Assembly: GCF_019969725.1 (NCBI RefSeq)
Contig: NZ_JAHXYW010000015.1
Span: 56,316 to 120,315 of the forward strand
Direction: 5' to 3'
DNA: 64,000 bases
DNA from: Neobacillus bataviensis
Lineage (GTDB): Bacteria > Bacillota > Bacilli > Bacillales_B > DSM-18226
Below are positions 1 to 8,384 of this stretch, piece after piece. The notes beneath the pieces were generated by a model. That model had not been told where the DNA came from. It saw nothing but the letters and a program-made list of their open reading frames with translations, and did no database searches. Every line of letters starts with the position of its first letter. Positions within the stretch are counted from its first letter, which is position 1. A program made the translations under genes and the position numbers.

Positions 1-115
1 TCATACTTATCCTAAGATTCTTTTTTAGCCTTTTTTACATGCACCCCCAAAACCGGAAAAAAAAACACGAATAGTTTGGTAACTTGAAAAAACTAATTTA
101 CTTAGGAGGTTAGAT

Positions 116-244
116 ATGGGAAACGTACTGATTGATATTGACAAATTACTAGAAGCTACTGCAGATCTAACATCTGGGAAGAATAGTCATAAAGGAAAAC
201 CGGTTGAGATTGATAAATTGCTTGATAACACACGTGATTGGTAA
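116..244 (+). CDS. micro-protein of 42 aa, unknown function
   Basis: Short ORF with an excellent ribosome binding site (TTAGGAGG at about 103-110) and its own downstream terminator, so it is probably real. The product is hydrophilic, has no membrane segment, and contains an internal repeat: IDIDKLLEA near residues 6-14 and EIDKLLDN near residues 31-38. I do not recognise the family. It is transcribed alone, ahead of the ABC importer operon and separated from it by a terminator. Confidence 0.6.
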   Translation: MGNVLIDIDKLLEATADLTSGKNSHKGKPVEIDKLLDNTRDW

Positions 245-290
245 ATCATATTTTGGTTCCCTGGCTCATAACTTAAAGATATACTATCAG

Positions 291-325
291 AATGCCTTCT
301 AATTAATTAGGAGGCATTTTCTTTT
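291..325 (+). terminator. Rho-independent terminator after the 42-aa micro-protein
   Basis: Inverted repeat AATGCCT..AGGCATT, extended by CTAA/TTAG in the loop, followed by a T-rich run. Confidence 0.8.
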
Positions 326-381
326 TATCATTTCTATTTATTGACGCGCTTTAAAGCACAAAAATATTTTAGTATTTTCTA

Positions 382-410
382 TTGCTTTTGTCCAAAAAAA
401 ATACTAGAAT
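382..410 (+). promoter_or_regulatory. candidate sigma-A promoter of the ABC importer operon
   Basis: TTGCTT (382-387), 17-bp spacer, TAGAAT (405-410). The predicted start of transcription is near 417, just upstream of the CodY-like box. Confidence 0.5.
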
Positions 411-426
411 AATTTTTAATATAATA

Positions 427-441
427 AATTTTTAGAAAATT
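427..441 (+). promoter_or_regulatory. CodY-like box, 14/15 match
   Basis: AATTTTTAGAAAATT differs from the CodY consensus AATTTTCWGAAAATT at one position. It lies between the predicted transcription start and the start codon of the substrate-binding protein, a typical place for CodY repression. CodY represses nitrogen and amino-acid acquisition genes when branched-chain amino acids and GTP are plentiful. Confidence 0.65.
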
Positions 442-473
442 ATTTTTAAAAAGAATGTTAGGGGGATTTTTAA

Positions 474-1472
474 ATGAAGAAGAAAGTAAGTGCGTTGTCC
501 TTTGCGTTGGCAGGAATGCTGATGCTTGCAGGATGCGGCAGCAAAGAATCATCAGGCGATGCAGAAAAGGGCGGGAAAGATAAGGAATTCAAAGTTGGCA
601 TTAGCCAATTTGCTCCGCACCCATCATTAGATGCAGCTACCGAAGGTTTTAAAAAGGCGTTAGCGGACAAAGGTATAAAAGTAAAGTATGATGAACAAAA
701 TGCTCAGGCAGATATGAATAATGTCCAAACAATTGCGAATAACTTTGTCGGTGACAAAGTCGATTTGATTTTTGCCAATGCTACTCCTAGTGCAACGAGC
801 GCGTTAAATGCAACGAAGGAAATTCCAATTATTTTTACATCCGTAACAGATCCTGTTGGAGCAGGACTTGTTGAAGCTTTTGACAAGCCAGGAAAGAACA
901 TTACAGGAACGACCGATAATCACCCTGATGCAACGAAAAAAACAATCAGCTTTATTACAGATGAAGTGAAAGCAAAAAATATTGGTGTAATTTATAACTC
1001 TGGTGAACAAAATTCAGTTGTTCAGGTTAAGGATGTTAAAAAGATCGCAGAGGAAAAAGGCGCTAAACTTGTAGAAGTATCGGTTGCAACGACAGCAGAG
1101 GTTAAGCAGGCAGCTGAATCCTTAGTTGGCCGCGTGGATGCCATCTACATTCCAACTGATAACACAGTAGTTACTGCCCTTGATTCTGTCATAGCTGTCT
1201 CAAACAGCAAAAAAATCCCACTTTTCGTTGGCGAACTTGATTCAATGAAAAAAGGGGCAGTTGCAGCGAGTGGCTTTAGCTATTTTGATCTTGGCTATCA
1301 ATCTGGTGTAATGGCTGCTGATATTTTATCTGGTAAAAAGAAAGCGTCTGACATTCCAGTTGAACTGCCAAACAGCTTAAAGCTTGTAATCAATAAAAAA
1401 GCAGCTGAAGCACAAGGCTTGCAAGTGAAGGAAGAATGGAGCAAGCTTGGCGAGTTTTATGATGGAAAATAA
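474..1472 (+). CDS. ABC transporter substrate-binding lipoprotein (TrpX-like)
   Basis: Extracytoplasmic solute-binding lipoprotein of 332 aa. A lipoprotein signal is visible: MKKK, a hydrophobic stretch and the lipobox LAGC, with Cys near residue 21. The mature part resembles the ABC_sub_bind family (TrpX type), with the characteristic segments GISQFAPHPSLDAATEGF near residue 42 and IFANATPSATSAL near residue 98. The family is associated with tryptophan or aromatic amino-acid uptake in some Firmicutes, but the substrate here is inferred. It is the first gene of a three-gene importer operon (binding protein, permease, ATPase). The start follows AGGGGGA. A stem-loop directly after the gene may balance expression of binding protein and permease. 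Confidence 0.85.
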   Translation: MKKKVSALSFALAGMLMLAGCGSKESSGDAEKGGKDKEFKVGISQFAPHPSLDAATEGFKKALADKGIKVKYDEQNAQADMNNVQTIANNFVGDKVDLIFANATPSATSALNATKEIPIIFTSVTDPVGAGLVEAFDKPGKNITGTTDNHPDATKKTISFITDEVKAKNIGVIYNSGEQNSVVQVKDVKKIAEEKGAKLVEVSVATTAEVKQAAESLVGRVDAIYIPTDNTVVTALDSVIAVSNSKKIPLFVGELDSMKKGAVAASGFSYFDLGYQSGVMAADILSGKKKASDIPVELPNSLKLVINKKAAEAQGLQVKEEWSKLGEFYDGK

Positions 1473-1488
1473 CAAACTATAAATCTAT

Positions 1489-1518
1489 AAGGAGTCAGCC
1501 TGAAAGGGTTGACTTCTT
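1489..1518 (+). terminator. intra-operon stem-loop between binding protein and permease
   Basis: AAGGAGTCA pairs with TGACTTCTT around a 12-nt loop, with no long T-tract. It is more likely an mRNA-stabilising or partial-termination hairpin than a full terminator. Confidence 0.5.
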
Positions 1519-1552
1519 GATTGATACATAGAACAAAGAAAGGATGATTTTA

Positions 1553-2584
1553 ATGTTTACAGCCATATTTGGATCTTTTGAAGCAGGTATCATCTATGCG
1601 ATTATGGCACTGGGCGTCTATCTTTCCTTTCGTATTCTGGACTTTCCAGACTTAACGGTAGATGGTAGTTTTGTGACAGGTGCCGCCATTTCGGCGGTTA
1701 TGATTGCGGGAGGATCTAATCCGTTTTTGGCAACGATTGTAGCATTATTTGCAGGATTTGCTGCAGGCTGCTTAACGGGACTGCTTCACACCTTTGGTAA
1801 AATCAATAATTTGCTATCTGGTATTCTGATGATGATTGCGTTATATTCGATTAACTTACGAATTATGGGACGATCAAATATTCCATTATTGAATACGGAT
1901 ACAGCTTTTACAAAAATCAGTGATATGTTTGAAAAATCAGGTATTGATTCATCTTTAAACAGTATTCTCTCGGCGATTGGGCTTAGCGATAGCCTTCCGG
2001 AGACATGGGGAATTTTAATCTTTATGGTAATCGTCACCTTAGTGATCAAAATCCTTACTGATTTGTTTTTGCAAACCGAAATTGGTCTTGCTATAAGAGC
2101 AACAGGCGACAACAAACGGATGATTCGCAGTCTTTCAGCTAATACCAATCTCTTAGTAGTTCTTGGACTCGGACTTTCCAATGCATTAGTGGCATTTTCA
2201 GGTGCCCTAATTGCGCAACAAGGCGGATTTGCAGATGTTGGAATGGGAATTGGCATGATTGTCATTGGCTTAGCCTCTGTTATTATCGGTGAAGCCCTGT
2301 TTGGTACAAAAACTATAGCACGAGCAACTCTTGCGGTTATTGGCGGATCCATTATCTATCGAATTGTTGTTACCCTGGCCCTCCGTGTTGAGTTCCTGGA
2401 CCCAGGGGATATGAAATTAATAACGGCTGTAATTGTTATCATTGCCCTAACGGCACCAAAGATTATTGATGGCTCCAAAGAGAAAAAACGGAAGGCGAGA
2501 AGAAAATCTGAAAGAATGAACATCATCCAGACTTCTGTGAGAACGGAGGGGGACAACCATGCTGCAATTAAATCAGATTCATAA
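1553..2584 (+). CDS. ABC transporter permease (BPD_transp_2 type, TrpY-like)
   Basis: Integral membrane subunit of about 343 aa with eight or more hydrophobic segments, belonging to the LivH/RbsC-like permease superfamily. DFPDLTVDGSF near residue 29 is typical of the permeases that pair with TrpX-type binding proteins. AAAGG at 1539-1543 is placed 9 nt before the ATG at 1553, so I prefer it to the in-frame ATG at 1544. The last 26 bases overlap the ATPase gene, indicating translational coupling. The C-terminal tail is strongly basic (KEKKRKARRKSE). Confidence 0.85.
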   Translation: MFTAIFGSFEAGIIYAIMALGVYLSFRILDFPDLTVDGSFVTGAAISAVMIAGGSNPFLATIVALFAGFAAGCLTGLLHTFGKINNLLSGILMMIALYSINLRIMGRSNIPLLNTDTAFTKISDMFEKSGIDSSLNSILSAIGLSDSLPETWGILIFMVIVTLVIKILTDLFLQTEIGLAIRATGDNKRMIRSLSANTNLLVVLGLGLSNALVAFSGALIAQQGGFADVGMGIGMIVIGLASVIIGEALFGTKTIARATLAVIGGSIIYRIVVTLALRVEFLDPGDMKLITAVIVIIALTAPKIIDGSKEKKRKARRKSERMNIIQTSVRTEGDNHAAIKSDS

Positions 2585-3353
2585 AATCTTTAATGAGGGA
2601 ACACCAGATGAAAAAATTGCGATTGACCATATTAACCTTTCGTTGAAACCAGGGGATTTCGTGACGGTTATAGGCAGTAACGGTGCAGGAAAATCGACCT
2701 TAATGAATATCATTTCCGGTGTTTTATTCCCTGATATCGGAGACGTTTGTATCGGCGGAAAAAATGTAACAAATATGTCCGAGTTTAACCGGTCTAAAAT
2801 GATTGGCCGCGTTTTTCAGGATCCCATGGCAGGAACAGCTCCAAGTATGACTATCGAAGAAAATTTGGCTATGGCCTATTCTCGAAATAAAACAAGAACG
2901 CTTCGAAAAGGTGTGACGAAAAAACGTCGCGATTATTTTAGAGAAGTACTGGAATCATTACATCTCGGTTTGGAAAACCGTCTCAGTGCAAAGGTTGGAC
3001 TGCTGTCAGGCGGGGAACGTCAGGCGCTTTCTCTATTAATGGCCACTTTTACTGAACCCTCCATCCTGCTGCTTGATGAGCACACGGCTGCACTTGACCC
3101 ATCAAGAGCGGAGTTGATTACAAATTTGACAAAGGAGATTGTCGATAAGTACAAACTTACCACGTTGATGGTCACACATAATATGCAGCAGGCGATTGAT
3201 TTGGGAAATCGGTTAATTATGATGGATAAGGGCCAAATCATTTTGGAAGTGGATGAGGAAAAGAAACAGCAGTTAACCATCGAAAGATTATTAGAGGAAT
3301 TCAAACGAATTCGCGGTGTTCAAATGGCAAGTGACCGAGCGGTCCTTTCATAG
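2559..3353 (+). CDS. ABC transporter ATP-binding protein (TrpZ-like)
   Basis: ATPase of 264 aa that energises the importer. Visible motifs are Walker A GSNGAGKST (about residue 39), signature LSGGERQAL (about residue 149), Walker B ILLLDEHTAALDP (about 168) and the switch histidine in VTHNMQQA (about 206). The start follows GGAGGGGG. It overlaps the permease gene by 26 nt, and a terminator follows about 70 nt downstream, which closes the operon. The neighbouring tyrosine degradation genes suggest an aromatic amino-acid substrate, but nothing in the ATPase itself shows this. Confidence 0.85.
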   Translation: MLQLNQIHKIFNEGTPDEKIAIDHINLSLKPGDFVTVIGSNGAGKSTLMNIISGVLFPDIGDVCIGGKNVTNMSEFNRSKMIGRVFQDPMAGTAPSMTIEENLAMAYSRNKTRTLRKGVTKKRRDYFREVLESLHLGLENRLSAKVGLLSGGERQALSLLMATFTEPSILLLDEHTAALDPSRAELITNLTKEIVDKYKLTTLMVTHNMQQAIDLGNRLIMMDKGQIILEVDEEKKQQLTIERLLEEFKRIRGVQMASDRAVLS

Positions 3354-3421
3354 TGAAAAATATTTTTTCGATTGTAACTTTAGGTATATTTTTCAAAAAA
3401 ATAATATTGCTACACTCAAGT

Positions 3422-3457
3422 AAGAAACATCCTAGGACTAGGTATGTTTCTTTTTTC
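3422..3457 (+). terminator. Rho-independent terminator of the ABC importer operon
   Basis: AAGAAACAT pairs with ATGTTTCTT, with a CTAG/CTAG inner stem, followed by TTTTTTC. Confidence 0.85.
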
Positions 3458-3531
3458 TTTAAGGAAAAAAATACTATGGTTAAAGAATATTTCTTTACTG
3501 CAAAAAAGCGTTATTGCTTTACACCCTGCTC

Positions 3532-3561
3532 TTGAGGGGACAAGAATTCTTCCATTAAAAT
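3532..3561 (+). promoter_or_regulatory. candidate sigma-A promoter of hppD
   Basis: TTGAGG (3532-3537), 18-bp spacer, TAAAAT (3556-3561). It lies after the terminator of the preceding operon, so hppD can be transcribed independently. Confidence 0.4.
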
Positions 3562-3604
3562 AAATTCTGAATATTACTATTTTTAAAAAATGGGGGTTCT
3601 TGAA

Positions 3605-4720
3605 TTGAAAGAAAAACGCGTAAAAGCTGATCAGCTAGTAAATGACTTTTTTCCAGTACGAGATGTAGATTATATAGAGATTTTTACAGGAAATGCCAAA
3701 CAAGCATGCCACTTTTTTTGCACAGCATTCGGGTTTCAGCCAGTTGCGTATTCAGGTCTAGAAACGGGCAATCGTGAAACCGTTTCCTATGTGTTAAAAC
3801 AGCGGAACATTCGCTTGGTGCTTACAGGTTCCTATATGGAGGACAGCAGAGTAGCGCAGTTTGTTAAAAAGCATGGCGATGGCGTAAAAGATGTTGCCCT
3901 TTTAGTGGATGATGTCGATAAAGCATATGATGAGGCGGTAAATCGCGGGGCAATTGCCCATGTGGCGCCTTTTGAAATTAAGGATGAAAAGGGTGTTGTA
4001 AAAAAAGCCGTTCTGGGTACATATGGTGATACCATCCATACGTTAATAGAACGGAAAAATTATCAAGGTGTATTCCTGCCGGGATTCGAGTCCTATTCTT
4101 CCGATGTACCAGTTGAAGATGCTGGCTTAATTGGAATAGATCATGTGGTAGGAAATGTTGAACGCATGGAAGAATGGGTTGAATATTATTCCAAGGTAAT
4201 GGGCTTTATCGAAATGAAGCATTTCACCGATAAGGATATCACGACTGAATATTCTGCGCTCATGTCAAAAGTTATGCATAATGGCGGCCGCATTAAATTC
4301 CCAATCAATGAACCGGCAGAGGGTAAACGCAAATCGCAAATTCAGGAATACCTCGAATTTTATAACGGTCCAGGGGTACAGCATCTTGCAATTTTAACGG
4401 AAGATATTGTCTCTACTGTTGCCACTTTAAAGAAAAATGGTGTTGAGTTCCTTAAAACTCCAAGTACTTATTATGAATCATTAGGAGAGCGTATCGGTAA
4501 GATTGATGAGGAAATTGAAAAGCTGCGAGAGTTAAATATTTTAGTGGACCGTGACGATGAAGGCTATTTGCTGCAAATTTTTTCAAAGCCGATTGTAGAC
4601 CGTCCGACACTATTTATTGAAATCATCCAGCGTAAGGGTGCCCGTGGATTTGGAGAAGGAAACTTTAAAGCCCTGTTTGAATCGATTGAACGGGAACAGG
4701 AAAGACGTGGTAATTTATAA
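3605..4720 (+). CDS. hppD: 4-hydroxyphenylpyruvate dioxygenase
   Basis: Non-haem Fe(II) dioxygenase converting 4-hydroxyphenylpyruvate to homogentisate, the second step of tyrosine degradation. Two vicinal-oxygen-chelate halves are visible: the N-terminal half begins near DVDYIEIFTGNAKQA and the C-terminal half near LIGIDHVVGNV. The family's metal ligands are matched by His in IDHVV, His in GVQHLAI and Glu in LFIEIIQRKG close to the C-terminus. Length (about 371 aa) is normal. I place the start at TTG 3605, because GGGGG at 3592-3596 is correctly spaced for it; the ATG at 3590 lacks a ribosome binding site. A terminator hairpin follows directly, so hppD may be expressed more strongly than the downstream genes. 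Confidence 0.93.
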   Translation: MKEKRVKADQLVNDFFPVRDVDYIEIFTGNAKQACHFFCTAFGFQPVAYSGLETGNRETVSYVLKQRNIRLVLTGSYMEDSRVAQFVKKHGDGVKDVALLVDDVDKAYDEAVNRGAIAHVAPFEIKDEKGVVKKAVLGTYGDTIHTLIERKNYQGVFLPGFESYSSDVPVEDAGLIGIDHVVGNVERMEEWVEYYSKVMGFIEMKHFTDKDITTEYSALMSKVMHNGGRIKFPINEPAEGKRKSQIQEYLEFYNGPGVQHLAILTEDIVSTVATLKKNGVEFLKTPSTYYESLGERIGKIDEEIEKLRELNILVDRDDEGYLLQIFSKPIVDRPTLFIEIIQRKGARGFGEGNFKALFESIEREQERRGNL

Positions 4721-4729
4721 ATTAATAGC

Positions 4730-4755
4730 AAGGGGGAACTTTTTCCCCTTTTTTT
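4730..4755 (+). terminator. terminator between hppD and the rest of the cluster
   Basis: AAGGGG, a 9-nt loop and CCCCTTTTTTT. The downstream genes would then depend on read-through or a separate promoter. Confidence 0.7.
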
Positions 4756-4790
4756 ACAACCTTTTGTCATATGAAAGAGTGGTGTATTGA

Positions 4791-5399
4791 ATGGAAATTA
4801 CGCCGGAAGCGCTGGAATGGAGAGAGGCCTATAAATTATTAATCGGATCCATTTTACCAAGGCCGATCGCTTTTGTGTCAACGATAGATGTGGACGGTAC
4901 CGCCAATGCGGCACCCTTCAGTTTTTTTACTGCCATCTGTGCTGATCCGATGCTCATCTGTTTTTCGCCGATGAGAAAAGGGAAGGACGGAGCGAAAAAG
5001 GATACACTTGTTAATATTGAAAATACCGGTCAATTTGTTATTAATATCGTCAGTGAACGTATGGCCGAGCAAATGAATAATTGTGCGATAGAATTTACAC
5101 CTGACATTGATGAAATCGTGGAAACGGGCTTAACAAAAGAACCTGGCCATAAGGTGAAGGTACCTCGAATTGCGGAATCACTTGTTCATTTAGAATGTGA
5201 ACTACAACAGGTTCTCCATTTTGGCGACAAGCCGGGCAGCGGCAGTCTCGTCATCGGTAAAGTGGTCCATGTTCATGTTCAAGATGAATTAATGGACAAA
5301 GGGAAAATAGACACCGCCCATTTAAAGCCTATTGGAAGAATGGCAGGTAATATCTTTACCGATCCTTTGGCGAAAACGTTTGAAATGAAAAGAAAATAG
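4791..5399 (+). CDS. flavin reductase family protein (FMN-binding split barrel)
   Basis: A 202-aa protein of the flavin reductase-like / DIM6-NTAB family. Near residue 20 it has the FMN-barrel signature GSILPRPIAFVSTIDVDGTANAAP, here split as GSILPRPIAFVST followed by NAAPFSFF. Such proteins bind FMN and either reduce flavin for a partner or act directly. Its role beside the homogentisate pathway is unknown. It sits 14 nt before the FAA-hydrolase gene and is probably co-transcribed with it. The ribosome binding site is weak (AGTGGTG). Confidence 0.8.
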   Translation: MEITPEALEWREAYKLLIGSILPRPIAFVSTIDVDGTANAAPFSFFTAICADPMLICFSPMRKGKDGAKKDTLVNIENTGQFVINIVSERMAEQMNNCAIEFTPDIDEIVETGLTKEPGHKVKVPRIAESLVHLECELQQVLHFGDKPGSGSLVIGKVVHVHVQDELMDKGKIDTAHLKPIGRMAGNIFTDPLAKTFEMKRK

Positions 5400-5413
5400 G
5401 AAAAGGTGAGTCA

Positions 5414-6340
5414 ATGAAATTTGTAACCTTTGAAAAACCAGATGGGAGTATCCGTGCAGGCTGGCTCCTGAATGAAGCTTATGCTGTTGATATGCACGAA
5501 GCAACGGATGGAAGGCTGCCTTGTAATCTAATAGACTTTCTCGACAATAGTGAAGTGAATTTAAAGATTGCGGCTGCCTTGTCGTTAACCAATGATCAGA
5601 AAGGAGTTTACCAATTAAGTGATCTTCACTTAAAAGCACCACTTCCCAACCCAAGAAGCTTTCGTGATTTTTATGCCTTTGAGCAGCATGTGAAAACGGC
5701 ACGGGAAAATCGTGGTCTGAAAATGATTCCAGAATGGTACGAAATTCCTGTATTTTATTTTTCCAACCACCTGGCAATAAAGGGACCTGGCGAAGAAATC
5801 ATTAAACCTATAGATTGTGACTGGTTAGACTATGAACTAGAGGTCGCATGCATTATAGGCAAAACAGGCAGAAACATTTCAGCTGCTGAGGCCAATGATT
5901 ATATTTTTGGCTTTTGTGTTTTGAACGATTGGAGTGCAAGAGACCTGCAGCGGAAAGAAATGAAGGTTGGCTTAGGTCCTGCAAAAGGCAAGGATTTCTC
6001 CACCTCTATGGGGCCTTGGATTATCACAAAAGATGAATTGGAAGATTTAAGGACAGGGAAGGGCTTTGATCTTAGCATGAAAGCACGGGTAAATGGCGTC
6101 CAACTTTCTAAAGGTAATTTAAAGGAGCTTTATTTTTCCTTTGGAGAAATGATTGAAAGGGCATCAGCGGGCGTAACCCTCTATCCAGGCGAGGTTATTG
6201 GTTCAGGCACTGTCGGAACAGGATGTATCCTTGAACTTGGCGAAAAGGTGCATCGATGGCTTAAGCCAGGAGATAAAGTAGAGTTAGAAATTGAGAATTT
6301 AGGGATATTAGAGAATACAATAATCGAAGAAAAGAGGTGA
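5414..6340 (+). CDS. fumarylacetoacetate hydrolase family protein
   Basis: A 308-aa enzyme of the FAA-hydrolase fold. The metal-binding core is visible: DYELEVACIIGKTGRNIS near residue 140 with acidic ligands, followed by GFCVLNDWSARDLQ and the GKDFSTSMGPWI loop. In this cluster it most likely hydrolyses the acetoacetate product of homogentisate ring cleavage (fumaryl- or maleylacetoacetate) to acetoacetate plus a C4 dicarboxylate. No maleylacetoacetate isomerase gene is present nearby, so direct hydrolysis of the maleyl isomer is possible. The start follows AAAAGGTGAG. It is 4 nt from hmgA, so the two are co-transcribed. Confidence 0.88.
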   Translation: MKFVTFEKPDGSIRAGWLLNEAYAVDMHEATDGRLPCNLIDFLDNSEVNLKIAAALSLTNDQKGVYQLSDLHLKAPLPNPRSFRDFYAFEQHVKTARENRGLKMIPEWYEIPVFYFSNHLAIKGPGEEIIKPIDCDWLDYELEVACIIGKTGRNISAAEANDYIFGFCVLNDWSARDLQRKEMKVGLGPAKGKDFSTSMGPWIITKDELEDLRTGKGFDLSMKARVNGVQLSKGNLKELYFSFGEMIERASAGVTLYPGEVIGSGTVGTGCILELGEKVHRWLKPGDKVELEIENLGILENTIIEEKR

Positions 6341-6344
6341 AAGG

Positions 6345-7502
6345 ATGTATTACCGTCAACTGGGAAAGATTCCCCATAAACGGCATACGATGTTTAAAAA
6401 AGAGGACGGGAGCCTTTATAGGGAGCAGGTAATGGGAACTCGTGGTTTTTCAGGAACCCAATCGATTCTTTATCATCAATACATGCCGACAGAAGTCGTA
6501 AGATCTGAGCTAGTTGGAAATTATTTGCCTGTTTATGAAGTGCAGCAATCGCTTAAGCACCGACACTTTTTTTCGACCAAGGTTACCAAAAAAGGGGATG
6601 CTCTAAAGGCAAGAGAATATATTCTTGGTAATCAGGATCTGCTAATTGGAACCGCGACCGTTACCGAGCCTATGCAAAGCTATTATCGAAATGGCGATGG
6701 CGATGAAATGCTGTTTATTCATCATGGCTCAGGAAAGCTTGAGACGATGTTTGGGACAATCACATACCGTCCTGGTGATTATCTCGTCATACCGATAGGG
6801 ACGATTTATCGAATCATACCCAATGCAGATGAAGAGACGAAAATGCTTTTTGTCGAAGCGTTTAGTCAAATCACTACTCCAAGAAGGTACCGAAACGAAT
6901 ACGGCCAGCTTTTAGAGCACTGCCCATTTTGCGAGCGGGATATCCGCGGTCCGGAAGCCTTGGTGACATTTGATCAAAAAGGGGAGTATGAGGTTTTAAC
7001 AAAATCAAGAGGGGCGATTCATTCTCACATTCTGGGCCATCATCCGCTTGATGTGGTTGGCTGGGATGGGTATTTGTATCCGTGGGCTTTTAATATCGAA
7101 GATTTTGAACCAATTACCGGAAGAGTCCATCAGCCGCCGCCTGTACACCAAACCTTTGAAGGAAATAACTTTGTGGTTTGTTCCTTCGTTCCTCGCCTTT
7201 ATGATTATCATCCGGAATCCATACCGGCTCCGTACTATCACAGTAATGTTAATAGTGATGAGATTCTCTATTATGTTGAAGGTAATTTCATGAGTCGAAA
7301 AGGGATTCAAGAGGGTTCCATCACTCTACATCCAAGCGGAATTCCTCATGGACCTCATCCGGGAAAAACAGAGGCGAGCATCGGTAAGAAAGAAACGCTG
7401 GAGCTGGCTGTGATGATCGATACTTTCCATCCATTAAAGGTTGTAAAGGGTGCAGTTGATTTAGAGGATACTGCTTATATGTATTCTTGGATTGATAAAT
7501 AG
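6345..7502 (+). CDS. hmgA: homogentisate 1,2-dioxygenase
   Basis: Fe(II) ring-cleavage dioxygenase converting homogentisate to maleylacetoacetate. The 385-aa protein shows a cupin-like fold with HGSGKLETMFG (about 126), HHPLDVVGWDG (about 231), and the metal-site region YYHSNVNSDEILYYVEG (about 299) with LHPSGIPHGPHPG (about 327), matching the family His/Glu/His ligands. The start follows AAGAGGTGAAAGG. It is the last gene of the cluster and is followed by a strong terminator. Size is slightly below the eukaryotic enzyme but usual for Bacillus homologues. Confidence 0.92.
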   Translation: MYYRQLGKIPHKRHTMFKKEDGSLYREQVMGTRGFSGTQSILYHQYMPTEVVRSELVGNYLPVYEVQQSLKHRHFFSTKVTKKGDALKAREYILGNQDLLIGTATVTEPMQSYYRNGDGDEMLFIHHGSGKLETMFGTITYRPGDYLVIPIGTIYRIIPNADEETKMLFVEAFSQITTPRRYRNEYGQLLEHCPFCERDIRGPEALVTFDQKGEYEVLTKSRGAIHSHILGHHPLDVVGWDGYLYPWAFNIEDFEPITGRVHQPPPVHQTFEGNNFVVCSFVPRLYDYHPESIPAPYYHSNVNSDEILYYVEGNFMSRKGIQEGSITLHPSGIPHGPHPGKTEASIGKKETLELAVMIDTFHPLKVVKGAVDLEDTAYMYSWIDK

Positions 7503-7513
7503 GAATAATAGAG

Positions 7514-7550
7514 AAACAATCCTGCCTCTAGGCGCTTGGATTGTTTTTTT
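7514..7550 (+). terminator. terminator after hmgA
   Basis: AAACAATCC pairs with GGATTGTTT, followed by a T-run. Confidence 0.85.
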
Positions 7551-7638
7551 ATATACATAGGCTAATTTTAACCGATAATACTGTTAAAAATGCTATTGTA
7601 AGTACATACACATTAATATCGAGATGAGGGGTGAAAAC

Positions 7639-8253
7639 GTGGAGCGCGAAACCATTTTGACGAAATTAAAAGATCATGTTCCTACAATACTTGGCAGTGA
7701 GAAATTTTCAAGGTACGCTGTCATGCTGCCACTCATTCAAAAAGAGAATGGAATCCATGTATTGTTTGAGGTCCGTTCACAACAATTACGGCGGCAGCCT
7801 GGGGAAATTTGTTTTCCTGGGGGCAGAATAGATCCCGGTGACTTTGATGAAAAGGCAGCGGCCATTCGCGAAACGAAAGAGGAATTAGGTATTGCTGGAG
7901 AAAATATCTGTGAGGTGTTCCCTTTAGATTTTATGGTATCTCCATTTGGGATGATGGTATTTCCCTTTGCCGGCTTTATTACAAATCCAGGCAGTATTCA
8001 AGCGAATCCCTCTGAGGTCGGGGAACTATTCACGGTTCCTTTATCATTTTTTATCGAAAAAGAGCCGGAAATTTACCGAATCGAATTTAAAGCAGAGCCG
8101 GAAGAAAATTTTCCATTTGACTTAATTGTCGGCGGAGAGAATTATAATTGGCGGACAAGGGGGATGGAGGAGTATTTTTATATCTATGAAGATAAAGTGA
8201 TTTGGGGGCTGACAGCTAGAATTCTTGCTCATTTTATTGAAATGATTCGCTAA
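7639..8253 (+). CDS. Nudix hydrolase, CoA pyrophosphatase type
   Basis: Nudix-box protein of about 204 aa. The box GxxxxxEx7REUxEExGU is seen as GGRIDPGDFDEKAAAIRETKEELGI. It is preceded by LRRQPGEICFPGG, a form typical of the CoA-diphosphatase (NUDT7/YeaB) group, which hydrolyses CoA derivatives to 4'-phosphopantetheine and 3',5'-ADP. The substrate is inferred from this sequence type. The start is placed at GTG 7639 because GAGGGGTGA (7626-7634) is well spaced for it; the in-frame ATG at 7624 would bury that site. It stands alone. Confidence 0.85.
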   Translation: MERETILTKLKDHVPTILGSEKFSRYAVMLPLIQKENGIHVLFEVRSQQLRRQPGEICFPGGRIDPGDFDEKAAAIRETKEELGIAGENICEVFPLDFMVSPFGMMVFPFAGFITNPGSIQANPSEVGELFTVPLSFFIEKEPEIYRIEFKAEPEENFPFDLIVGGENYNWRTRGMEEYFYIYEDKVIWGLTARILAHFIEMIR

Positions 8254-8320
8254 ATTTTATCTAAAGCCAAGTTGTGTACTCCCTATGCGTACAAATGTCC
8301 ATGCAAAAAGGAAAAAACAC

Positions 8321-8348
8321 TTGATTATTTTCAGAATTGGAATAAAAT
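8321..8348 (+). promoter_or_regulatory. candidate sigma-A promoter of the aspartokinase gene
   Basis: TTGATT (8321-8326), 16-bp spacer, TAAAAT (8343-8348). No lysine or other riboswitch is visible in the short leader. Confidence 0.5.
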
Positions 8349-8384
8349 TAAGATTATATTTTTACACAATAGGGAGTTGTCATG

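Noticed and set aside
1786..2352. 188-codon ORF on the minus strand
   Set aside because: Antisense to the ABC permease, without a ribosome binding site; low-complexity Ile/Arg-rich product.
3353..3535. 60-codon ORF after the ABC ATPase
   Set aside because: Runs through the operon terminator, has no ribosome binding site, and its product has no recognisable features.
3561..3575. CodY box ahead of hppD
   Set aside because: Four mismatches to the 15-bp consensus; no better than chance in AT-rich DNA.
5322..5777. 151-codon ORF on the minus strand
   Set aside because: Lies across the flavin-reductase and FAA-hydrolase genes in antisense; no ribosome binding site or known motif.
8327..8341. CodY box ahead of aspartokinase
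   Set aside because: About five mismatches, only one half conserved.
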